Below, one piece after another: positions 46,183 through 57,539 of a stretch of DNA of 64,000 nt. The stretch is from Solen grandis. Taxonomy: Eukaryota; Mollusca; Bivalvia; Adapedonta; Solenidae. The stretch covers positions 35,451,062-35,515,061 of the forward strand of contig CM037785.1 of the NCBI GenBank assembly GCA_021229015.1, written 5' to 3'. The stretch's first letter is position 1. Every line of letters begins with the position of its first letter. Made by a program: the position numbers and the translations under genes. The notes under the pieces were generated by a model that was given only the letters and a program-made list of their open reading frames with translations, was not told the origin of the DNA and did not search any database.

Positions 46183-47160
46183 CTAGATTTCATTCGTTGA
46201 TACGAATGATAGGACTTTTTTGTCAAACAGTATAATCGAAAAAATCAAAAGATATCAAATTTTGTATAGCAATAACTTCCATAAACTTTGAAAAATAAGC
46301 CATTTAACCTGGAGGATATGGCAAAAGTAACAGAAAATATGTGTTTATATATATCAATTTCATTTAACTTGACCTATTTCTATAATCTATGTTCCAAAAC
46401 AAATTAACTTCCAACAAAGTCGGCTTCCACATAATTCGATCTACCTTTATAGGTTTTCAAGATATAAGAAATTATGACCTTGAACTTAAATTTTTTTGCG
46501 GAAATGAAAGTGACATTGTTCCATAGGATCAAATGCTGCACCTTCAGTAAAAAATCATATAAATGAAACAAAAAATAAGGCATACCAGCTTTAAAAGCAG
46601 TTGAATTTCAATATAAAAAAAACATTGGCCTTATGAGTATTATGATGTCATATGACGTTCATCTTTCATCTTCTCAAAAATTAGCTTTCTATCTTATCTG
46701 AAGTGATTGTATACGCTTCTGAACTGAAATTTGATGTTCTAATCTTGGATTCGCCATAAAACATTTGCCTTTTTCGAATTTGGTAAAATGGACAATGGTA
46801 GGCACAACTAGAGCGTAACATACACATTCTGTGAAATTTTGATGAAAATCAGTCTAGAAATAATGGCTGTAGACCACGTACTAACATTTGTAGATAACGT
46901 AAAGTGGACGTCATATGACGCCATAGGCATAAGAAAATCAATGAAATGAAATAATCAGCATCTTAAATATAAGCAATTAAATTTTCATGCCCATGGGATA
47001 TTTTCACAATATAGAAATTAATGCGTAGATAAAAAATATTTTTTTTGACGTGATGACGTCATAAGATGCAAATGATGTTCGTCCTAACTGAATCGAAAAT
47101 AGTCGTTGAGACTAATATTCAGGCCAAACATCAGCTTTCTGTTTTATTTAACTATATCTG
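46183..47160 (-). mobile_element. Helitron-like non-autonomous element 3
   Basis: The 3' end is CTAG at 46,183-46,186. The same AAT spacer leads to an 8-bp hairpin TCATTCGT/ACGAATGA (46,190-46,209, loop 4). The body repeats TGACGTCA-containing units like element 1 and fades out near 47,160. Confidence 0.6.
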
Positions 47161-47599
47161 GAAAATTGAAAGCATTGAGTGAGTACAAAATTGTGTGTTA
47201 AGAAAGTAACCAGTATTTAATATGAGTAGTTCATTCAATTGTCGGCCTGTTCAGTATTCATAAATATGAAATGATGAACCCTAAACATTGCCCTGATACA
47301 TCTGAATTAACAAAGAAAAACACACGTATGAACATGTTGACTTATGGGTTCACGCATAGTATGTTTTGATTTTGATAAAAAGAAATTTGGAAGTAAATAG
47401 GCAATAGTACTCGTATACATGCCACACATGAAATGTGGTAATGGCGCATAAAGAAATTGAATGGTATGTGTTGAGCATCGCTGGCAACACCATTCTCATA
47501 ATTGGTGTCATAACGAAACCAAGATGAATTCATATACAATGCGTGTAAACATAAATCAGTAAAAATATATAATAAGAATCCAAAAGAATTTTAGAAAAT

Positions 47600-49450
47600 G
47601 TTTAAAAAACCAAAACACTTCGATATAAGTGAAAGATGGGTGACGTTAACAAGCTGTTTTGCTAAGTTATTTACAGTAGTTATAAATGAACGTCTTAAAT
47701 GATGGGCTAAAGAGACGGATATTTTAACTGATTGTCAATTCGGTTTTAAAGAAAATTATGGCACAGTTGATGCAATATTTTATTGAAATCATTCATTGAT
47801 AAGCAATTACGAAATCGAAAAAAATTATTTGGTTGTTACGTGGACTACTCAAATGTTTCGATTCCATTTATAGAAATGGCCTTTGGTACAAACTTCTGAA
47901 AATGGGGATTAATGGGCGTCTTTTTCGTGTAATTAAGTCAATATATAATGATGTTAAATTATGTGTTCGTCATATGGGTTCATTAACAGATTTCTTCAAT
48001 AGCAATATTGGATTATTGCAGGGAGAGATCATTTCTCCAATATTATTTTCTCTATTCACTAATGATATCGAGTTATTTTTAAGTTAAAATGATAATGTAC
48101 CATTAACACTTGATCAAGTATCTTTTTATTTATTACTGTTTGCAGATGATGCAATGATATTTTCAGAAACGCCACATGGACTTCAAAAATCGTTATCAAA
48201 TTTTCAAGTTTACTGCGAAAAATGGAAACTTAAGGTTTACGTGGAAAAAACAAAAGTAGTTGTATATAAAAAGGGAAGTAATAACAGGGATGAAGAAGTT
48301 TTTAAATATGACCATCAAATACTAGAAAAGTACCTTCATTTAACTACTTAGTATTAGTGTTATCAAGCGGGGTGTTAAGGTGTTAAGGCCACGGGGAACT
48401 TATTTTCAATTACTTAAGGTAAAGAAATACATATTAAATATATGCTCCAATTATTTGATACATTTGTTTCATCAATATTACATTATGCATGTGAGACTTG
48501 GGGCTTTTCAAAATCAGAAAATATAGAAAGGGTACATAGGAAATGTCTAAAAAGGTTAGTTGGTGTCAAATTAAGTACAAGCAATCATGCTATTTATGGC
48601 GAATTAGGAAGGTATCCTTTTTATATTACAAGATATGCTAGATTAGTTTTTTTTTTTTTTTTCAAATTACAATCTGTAAAAGGAAATAATTGTATCTTAT
48701 ATAATACACTAATTAACATGAGAATGATGCTGAAAATGACAACGACTGTATTAACTGGTGCTCACAAGTTAGGGATATGTTACAAGATTCAGGCTTTGAC
48801 GATGTTTGGTTGTTCCCGGAATCAGTAGACATAAAATAATTTATACCTGTTTTTAAACAAAGACTTATTGATAACTTTATATGTGTTTGGAAAAACGACA
48901 TCATCAGTAGAGAATCACTTGTCTTATTTAGGGAATTAAAATTAATCTTTGAGATATCAATATATATTGAAAAAATAAAATGTATTAAATTAAGAAATAT
49001 AATTGCTAAACTCAGATTATCATCGCATATGTTAAATATTGAATATGGAAGACATCTGAATATTGAAAGAAATGAAAGAAAATGTACTTTATGTAATAAG
49101 AACGATGTAAAAGATGAATATCATTTTGTGCTTATATGTTCATTATTTGAAACCTTAAGGAAGAAATATATAAAAAAGATATTGCTATATTAGACCCAGT
49201 GTGGTAAAATTTGTTCAACTTTTAAATTCTGATAATGAAAATGATCTTAAGAAAGATCTTAGCCTTATTAAATTTTTACATTTTGATTTTGAAAGATCTA
49301 TATAATTATAATTTATTATGATATGTAATCTACCTTTTGCACTCTCCTATTGCTATGTCTTTGCGCACTGTAAATGTATTATTTATGTTATATGTAACGA
49401 TGAACTGTATATGTTCAAGTTATATCAATAAAACTTCTTTTCTGTTCTGT
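47600..49450 (+). pseudogene. LINE (non-LTR retrotransposon) reverse transcriptase relic
   Basis: Broken frames on the plus strand spell the RT order. They include RWVTLTSCFAKLF, DCQFGFKENYGTVDAIF, SIYRNGLWYKLLKMGINGR, LLQGEIISPILFSLF, LLLFADDAMIFSETPHGLQ (catalytic A-D-D), and CETWGFSKSENIERVHRK. A C-terminal LRLSSHMLNIEYGRH and RKCTLCNKNDVKDEYHF follow. The 3' end carries AATAAAACTTCTTTTCTGTT near 49,428. The endonuclease and 5' part are missing, as expected for 5' truncation. The same 3' module forms the insertion at 1.5-2.1 kb. Confidence 0.8.
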
Positions 49451-52400
49451 TCAACATAAATCAATACAAAATCTAATAAACATTTGAATTTCTGTAGAAA
49501 GATAAGTATAGTGGTAAATTAGAGCTTTATTGTCCGGCTATACAAACTTAATATCAGTGTTTAACTGGTGCATCGATTTAAATGATATACTTATGCCTTG
49601 CCGGTGAACTAGATGTATATTATCGCTGACTCTATGATAAATATATTGAATTTAAACATCTAAAATAACCACCTTTACTGACCTATGTATCCCTAGATTG
49701 TCACATGTCAATAGGCGCAACTTGAACATCCCAGTGTTGTTTTATGTTTATTTTTTCATTTTCTTTTAAAGATGGTTTATGTCAGAATAAGTAAATGAAT
49801 ATGATCAGTGCAGAAAGCACTATCGTTTGCTCAGAACACACGAAATCTAGTTTATGAATAAATTAGTAATATCAACGTGGTTTTATCATTTCCAGTTTAA
49901 AGTTGAGATATTAACGCTGTTGTCCAGTCAAATTTGACAAACGTGTAAGCATTTTCTGAAGTTCCCCAATCAGTCATGTGAACATGGATTGGGGTGTCTG
50001 TTGGTGTGGATTGTTCATTATAAACATAAATAAAAAATATAATACATTTATCTTACGAATGAATACCTGACCCGATGGGCCTTTACGTACCAAGTAGCAT
50101 TTAACATATAACTTACAGAGGTAAAAAAATACAACAGTAGTTACCTTGAATAAATAACAACATATGTAAATGGTCACAGTTATTTGGAACAAATAACTTA
50201 AATATGATATTGTCAGACATAGTGATAACGTAGACCTACGTTATCCAGGAAATGCAAAATAATCAAAGCGCTGGCGCACTGAACACGATGGGTTTTAAAA
50301 AAATAAAAACATAAATTAAGTAAAGCATATTAGAACTGGTAAATCACATTCAATAGAAGGAGGATATTCACTTGTTTCTCACGGAAACATTCATAGTATT
50401 TTTATTTAATGTTTCAAGTGTCTGCATTTATACAATGGCTTGCTTTTCAGTATACGCTTCAAAAATCAGCAAAAGGTTTGTGTTCAGTATGAATCAACAT
50501 TCTCTTTTTCATTAGTGCTGAAGTACATCACGATTATTTTGAGGAGACATTCGGAATATCGCCGCAAATATTGAAGACTTAACTGATCTAGAGAATTAGT
50601 TTTAAATAGGCGTAATCCTGACTATGTACAATTGAACCTGTAATAGTGGCAACCTGTATTGAGAGGTCAAGCTGCACTTAACGGTCAGTTTTCATGTTAC
50701 CAAACTTCATTTAGCGACCCCCCTGCTAAGCGATTACATTTTCTTGTTCATATCCAGCCATAGATGAAAACATGTCTTATCTAAGAATGTTATACCAGTT
50801 AAACTTGTATGGTCTTTAGCATTTTTGTTTCACATTTAAATAACAAAATGTGAATGATTAAGTAGTTTTACTTTTTCCTTTTTTTTTATTTTGCTTTGTT
50901 TTAACAATGATAGTCTAGTAACGCATTATTTCAATATTAATGCGCTTAGTATGAAAGCATACATGATATTTTTTAACTGTAGTAGTCTCTGTAAGTACTA
51001 TCAGCAAACTGTAGTGTTGCCTTTCTGATACTCTTATTTATATTTCAGGCTCCGTGTTCTCGAAAAATTCTTTAGTGTGATCTCAAATATTTGCTCAACT
51101 TGAAGATTGAGCTTAAGTATGATATTTAAGAATTGTTCTTAAAATAAGAATATACTCACTCAAAACTCATGCTAGTTTTCCGTAGAAACGGATCAGATTA
51201 ATTCTCTTTTGTTTCTTCTATGTTTCATCTTTCTTGATGAATCGATTTATTACAATTCAATTTCGATTATTCGAAATGAACGGAACAACCAATTCATTAA
51301 TTATTACAGTCCATTTTCTGTTACATGTATTCGAAATGCCCGTTTTATTTGGAATGAGTCATATATTTGAATACCAATATAAAGATTGTTGTTGGTTTTT
51401 GAGACATGAATGTAACCCCACTAGCAAATGGTGTTGCATATACTTCTGCATAAAAAAAAGCATGAGCACATATGTTGTACACGTAAATTGAGTTTCGGGT
51501 TAGACAAATAAATCACACTGAAGGTCTTCTGCTGTTCGCTCAACCAGCACTCGTTCATATGATTCATGAGGTACGCTTGCTTCTGATATTTGATTTAAAC
51601 TATATACCCGTCTGATGTCAGGTAGTAACTTACATGATACAAAAAGAGTGCCTATAACTTTTGGGTTTGTAGACAGGCTGTATAGGTTTGTCTATCTCAG
51701 CGACGGTAAACCGCAATACAATGCAATACAATAGGTTTGTAATATAATTTATTTTACATATATAATTTAATTTTTTTTTTGGGGGGGGGGTGCTTACAAA
51801 GGGTTTTATTTTTACCAATTTCCTGTTGACAAATCATGATTCAACATTCTGTTATGAAGAATTAAAAATAATGTAAAAAAGGAAATGTTAAAAATATCTT
51901 AGGTTTTGTATAATAGCGCCCTGTATATGTGTGTTCCTTCTTTCCTGTTTAGCCGTCTCTCTCTCTCTCCCTCTCTCTCTCTCCCTCTCTTATATCCCGT
52001 TTAGCGTCTTGTATGTTTGTGTCCGTCTTTCTCTCTTGTATCGCATCTAGTGTCCTGTATGTATGTCCCTCTTTCTTTTCGCTCCTATACGTTGTCTCCC
52101 CTTTTCTCGTCTCTCTGTCTTTCTTCCATCCCCTCTTATGTCCAAAATATGTGTGTGTGTGTTTCCTGACTCTCCATCTCTCTTCCATCCCCTCCAGGAT
52201 CATGTATGTATGTATTCCTCTTTGTCTACAAACAATAAATATTACATACTACTAAAAGTAGTATGTCATGTATTACATTATCAATGTGACATTGCATGCG
52301 CAAACTTTGTCTCGCAATTGAAATGGCCATAGCTTTTGTAATTAATGTCTACACGACATGCAGTACCACAACCACCCTTTGATTTAATGAAGAAAAAAAC

Positions 52401-53160
52401 CCAAAATAAAAATTCACAATTTCGGGATTCCAAAAACACATATTTGTTAGAAAAAATATTCATATAAAATTCAAAGTGTTTTACTTATTAAATAGTCAAT
52501 ATTGTTTGTAAACTAAACTGACTGTGGGACATGTGACCAATGATTTGTGAATTTTGATTTTGACTCGCTTTGTTTTATCAATTAAATGACCGTATTATAG
52601 AAAAAGACTGGGAAATGGTGCTTTAAAGATTCATTACCTTAAAATACAATCGTCCGCTTCAGTACAAAATTAGTTAAGTATATAATTGGTGCTTAGTAAA
52701 CTTTGTATGTATCAAGTACAAACTGTATAGAATTGTCAATATAGATACAAGAAGTATACGTTTCTAACATAGTAGAGAGGCTAACTGATAAATGGATAGC
52801 GAATAAAATACCCCCCTTGTATGGTTCTAATGATATCTCCAGATTTTTCATATTACATTATCATCCGTAAAATGTCCGACTTACCTCATCCCCGGGCCGA
52901 TAATCGCTTTCATTATAACGTTTTGTTTTCCCGACACCTCTGTGAATGGGCGTGAGTGAGAATTGGCAAACCGTGAATATCACTCCCGGTTGCGAGGCAG
53001 TGCATTATTATTATCTTTTTATTTCCCCGATAGATGGAGATTTTGTAAGTAATACAGATATGGTACATGAAACAAATATATACAAAATTACCTAGAAATG
53101 TGGTACATTTATATGAACAAAAACGAATGACTGAAACAGTAACAAGTTGCAATAGTACAA
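49451..53160. other. Mostly non-coding; isolated repeat ends
   Basis: At 49,821-49,850 a plus-strand Helitron-like 3' end (hairpin arms TCGTTTG/CACACGA, spacer AAT, CTAG) is present. Near 50,626 GAACCTGTAATAGTGGCAAC resembles a worn Tigger terminus. At 51,955-51,990 and 52,150-52,165 there are CT and GT microsatellites. No gene is seen; ORFs here are short and unsupported. Confidence 0.5.
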
Positions 53161-53309
53161 CCATATTACTTGGAAATATCTTGCCGAAACGAAATGCAAG
53201 AGATTCCATGATGGTTGTACACAAAATATTGTTCAAAAGTTTGTAGAAGAAATCGGGGATTCTTTATATATGTTATATATGTTCTCGCAACCGTTCCCCC
53301 ACAGGAGCT

Positions 53310-54225
53310 TATACAGGACATCGATGAAAAGTTGCAGGGCCTGGCCAAAGGATCTTAAATGACACACTTAACAGTATTCTTGCGCGGCTACCAGGGGATG
53401 TTGCCAGTGCCCAGATACAGAAGTTGCAGAAGGACGTGCAAGGTTACGGTTCGGCCATCACGACCATCAACCTGAGACTATTAGACAGTACACATACCAT
53501 AGTTGCCAGTCCGAGCAATAACCAGAAGCCCGCTAACGACAGCAGCAAGGAGACCGGTTACTGTGGTAACAACAACAACCAGGACAATTTTACCAAAGAG
53601 CCTGCTACCAATTCATCTCAGAATTGCCATGACAACAAAGTACCTGATGAGAACAGAACATCAACCACAAACGGTCTGAAGACCTATGAAACTTCACGCA
53701 CCAAACCATTAGTATCGCACAACCGTAATGAACGTATAGATACTTCGCTTGACAGAAACACCGCTGTGAGACGACGACGAAATGTTTCCTATTATACAGG
53801 TAACATAGCAGCGGATGTTACCGAAAGTGACATATTCAGCTACTTCAAAGAAAATAATGAACACGTGACATTCATCCGTGTATTTCACGGTCGGTATGGT
53901 TCCTCTGCGAAGGTGAACATCCCAGATGATATGAAACATTTGATAAATAATCCGTACTTTTGGCCGGAAGGTATTACATACCGGAAATGGAAATCCAGAG
54001 AAGAGCACGATAAGGAACGGAAATCCCACCGTCGCCAGGACAACCGCGAACGCTGACATTTTGTGCATCGGTATAACTCGCCTACATACAGGGTTGATAC
54101 CGAACTTAACGACCGTTATACATACGACAGACAGTCCGCAAGACGGGGCAACCGTTATGACGGCAACGAGACGAGCTGGGATCATGACCACGAACGAGAT
54201 AGAGACTATTCCGAGAAAAACCCGT
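53310..54225 (+). pseudogene. ORF1-type protein with RRM-like domain, frame-broken
   Basis: A first piece (53,310-53,355) reads QDIDEKLQGLAK and stops; a second frame continues with RILNDTLNSILARLPGDV. The main frame (53,424-54,056) has a helical start, an Asn/Ser-rich linker (YCGNNNNQDN) and a folded-looking part, RRRNVSYYTGNIAADVTESD. After it come VTFIRVFHGRYGSSAKVNIP and PYFWPEGITYRKWKS. The FWP-x-G-x-x-x-R-x-W ending is what I associate with RRM-like domains of non-LTR ORF1 proteins in invertebrates. After an in-frame TGA (54,053) the same frame stays open for 56 more codons, basic and Arg/Asp-rich. So this is a decayed copy. RNA binding is inferred. Confidence 0.55.
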
Positions 54226-54289
54226 GATTGGTAGATCAACACGATGGCTGGGATAAGCTGTACACTATTGTTCTGAACAAACAAAGATC

Positions 54290-54960
54290 AATAATTTTCG
54301 AGATGTAAGCAGCTTACTGCACTATGGATAAGGCCATTTTTTCCAGCCGTAACTCATCTGATTCAACCCCAATCTTACAAACTTAAAGCTCTTTGAAAGG
54401 ACTATAAATTATACCGGTATTGTCTCGAAAGAATACTTATAGTTTTTGAAATATTTAAGGCCGAATAAAATAAAAAAAAAAAACAACAACAAAAAAACAA
54501 AACAAAACATAATTGACCCCTAAGCTTTGTAATTTTCCGAATACGGAAGTCATCTTATACAGCTAATTTGCACCTAAAGTGAAAAAGTAAATCAAATTGG
54601 TCAAAACGTAATGTTTTAACATTATGACGTCAAATGACTTTACATTACGTCAGCTTCGCAAAATATAAAATAAACTTCAGTTCGTATAAGCTCGAAAATT
54701 CGCAAAATATTAGCACGCCTGTAGGCTTCAAAATACTTACAAACATATTTTGTTGTCATTGGTTCGAAACATGTATCTTTGTCTTTTCGAATCTGGAAAA
54801 CAGTATATGGAGGTGCACATTTATGTTTTAATTTACACCATCTGTGAAAATTTCGATAAAATCCGATGATGGCGACTGCAGAGTAAATACAAATTTTACA
54901 TAATTGTTTTAATCTGACGTTATATGACGTCATTGGACAAAAAATTCATGCCTTCGAAAG
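54290..54960. repeat. Diverged piece of the TGACGTCA-rich repeat family
   Basis: AACTCATCTGATTCAACCCC, GCTCTTTGAAAGGACTATAA and TTTTCCGAATACGGAAGTCA match the order of segments at 44,290-44,480 and 45,470-45,640. Confidence 0.6.
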
Positions 54961-55215
54961 GGCCGCAGATGCCGTGGTCGCTGATCAAAAACATACCTAA
55001 AAATCAATACTTTTTAAGATATAAGCGGTACTGCACTACAGGTAAGGCTGTTTTCGATTTTCTACCATATCTGTACCATTTGCCGCAAGCCATTATATTA
55101 CTTCATTTTGTGATTCCCTTATCATTGTCCCCGTAACATTTATGGACATGTTACCTTGGCAAATAGCCGAGATTATCCGTTTGTGCAATTGTCAAACGCG
55201 GGTTTCCAAGGTTAA

Positions 55216-55407
55216 AATGATTCGTGGGAAGGACAAAAACAACCAAATGCCGTGCGTTCAGTCAAAGACCTAAACCCAAAGATAAGCAACTCATACAAGC
55301 GTGTGAAGGAAATCTTGTATAACCTCGGCGCCACCGGGATATTGCGAGAAAAAGTTGGTGCGCTTGTAATTAAGGACTGGATTTTGTTCAGGAAGGAAAT
55401 AGTTTAA
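55216..55407 (+). CDS. Unrecognised short open frame
   Basis: About 60 codons read SWEGQKQPNAVRSVKDLNPK and end KDWILFRKEIV before a TAA. Composition is protein-like (Lys, Ile, Val, few low-complexity runs), and it lies 1 kb after the ORF1-type relic. It could be a fragment of the same retroelement. No family is recognised. Confidence 0.25.
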   Translation, partial: NDSWEGQKQPNAVRSVKDLNPKISNSYKRVKEILYNLGATGILREKVGALVIKDWILFRKEIV

Positions 55408-55914
55408 TTAATGGAAAAAGATAATCTTTGCCAATACTTCGGCAAATATTGCCTATATGTTACTTGGCTGATCACATTAACTATTTGTGCATGCGTTAAC
55501 TTCATAGGCTGAACTTACGAAATCGCTACCCTGAGCTGTTGCGGAACGTGTTACGCGGTACCGCATGCATCTGCTTCGGGGATGCCGTATTCTCTATTTA
55601 ATCGATTTTCCCGAAGTGCCGTTTACGAAAATAGCGTTTTCTCGTGTGATGTGACATACACTGGACGAAAGACTTTACCAACATTAAGGAAGGAGAGCAG
55701 GAAAAAAACTTTTCTTTTAGTTTTACCAATCATCTGTGAACGATCTACTTTATAAATGCTATATATTTATATATGTATTTATATTATATCTTATTTAACC
55801 GATTTCGCCGAAGTTGCGAAGTTCGCCGGGTAGAAGTGAATAGGTATGCATCATAAAGCTGGTATATTATACATGGTACATGATATCTCTCTTGTTTGAG
55901 GCTCAGCATACCCA

Positions 55915-56390
55915 GATAGCAATATATAAGGGACCCATATGGGTCCCATATGGTTTCCCACATGGGCCCCATATGGGCTACCCACATGGGACCCATGTCG
56001 AAAGTGAAACCTGTTTTGGCCTGGGTCCAATATGGGCAGCCCACCGAGATCCAAAATGGGCCCCTCAAGGGTCCCATATGGGCAGCCCGCCTAGATTCTA
56101 TATAGGCCCCATATGGGCTACCCACATGGGACCCATGTCGAAAGTGCAACCTGTTTTGGCCTGGGTCCCATATGGGCAGCCCACCAAGATCCAATATGAG
56201 CCCCTCAAGGGTCCCATATGGGCAGCCCGCCTAGATTCTACATAGGCCCCATATGGGCTACCCACATGGGACCCATGTCGAAAGTGCAACCTGTCTTGGC
56301 CTGGGTCCCATATGGGCAGTCCACCAAGATCCAATATGGCCCCCTTTAGTGTCCCATATTTGTATCCCATATGTATGTAATATGGCTTCA
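55915..56390. repeat. 140-bp tandem repeat rich in CCCATATGGG palindromes
   Basis: Three units with period 140 bp (GGCCCCATATGGGCTACCCA at about 55,965, 56,105 and 56,245). Each also has GACCCATGTCGAAAGTG, CTGTTTTGGCCTGGGTCC and GGGTCCCATATGGGCAGCCC. It reads open in both directions (GPMWVAHMGPMW-like) only because of the repeat. Confidence 0.85.
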
Positions 56391-57530
56391 TACCACTGCA
56401 CTGTCTGAGTGTGCACTCAAATGTGGAAAACTGATACCAGTAGCCTCAGAAAAATTGTTGCTCAAAAATAATACTACTGAAAATCAGAAAATAGGTCCCT
56501 CAAACACAACATACTGTTTTTTGTTTTTTTCTTCTTAATTTAATTAAAACTTTAATTTAAGCACATGCTGAGAAAATACAAATCGAAAAGTCATAATTTA
56601 TTCAAATATAATTTGAATACAAATGGATATTTTTCATTTTCAATGTGCTATTTAAAGTTTAAAAGTGATGTTTCATTTCCTAACCATCAGACGATTTCTT
56701 ATGCAACAAAACTATCACTTAAAGATTGCATATCTTTAACACAGCACATAAACTCAATCACTCATTATACAAAAATGCATAATATTGTTAAAAAACAAAA
56801 CAAAACGAAACAAAAAACAATAACAACAAAAAAAACAACAACAAGCATAACAAGACTAACTAGAATCGCTATCGCGATATAATCGGTTTTCGCGAAGGCA
56901 ATGTCATTCAGTTCACGAGTCTCATGATTCGAAAAACATATTTCTTTGTTCAATGGCTTGTTGAATACTGTTAACAAACATTTCAAGCATTTTTGTCGCA
57001 ATGTTTAAGCAGACCCTTTACCCAAAAGAATATTTTTGAGTATTACCTGTCAGTAATGTAGTCGCAAACTTGAAAACTTTTTTACGGAATTCAGTTAGTG
57101 CCACATTAGATGTGTGTATTGCTTTATGATGGTGACAAACGACAATTGTAATTGATAAACAACAATTGCAAACGACACACAATAGTATAAAATGACACAT
57201 GACAATGCGACATGACACTCAACATTATTACGAAATAATGTTGCATTGAATAACTATCATTTTCATGAAATATCACATTAATTTTGGAGTGTCGTTTCAG
57301 ATAGATGTAACAAAGGAACAGAATGCAAAATTCGCATAAAAATCAGACTTCATTTTTTTAAGTTACAAAGAGTGATTTCAAGCCAAGCGCCCCCTAGCGG
57401 CCAAATAAGAAACAAAATTGATTAAAATTTTACTGTTAGGTACGTAGCAATGCAGCAAATGGTTCAATCAAGTAACAAGTGAAAGTCAAACTTTATTTCT
57501 TAATTTGAAGCATAAAAACTGATTTACAAT
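56391..57530. other. Non-coding; possible Helitron-like end
   Basis: At 56,861-56,880 minus strand reads ATCGCGATAGCGATTCTAGT, a 5-bp hairpin (ATCGC/GCGAT) followed by CTAG-T. Otherwise the stretch has only A-rich tracts. Confidence 0.4.
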
Positions 57531-57539
57531 TTTTCTAAA

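Noticed and set aside
55784..56391. ORFs of 67-136 codons with GPMWVAHMGP-like repeats
   Set aside because: Artefacts of the 140-bp palindromic tandem repeat; open in both directions.
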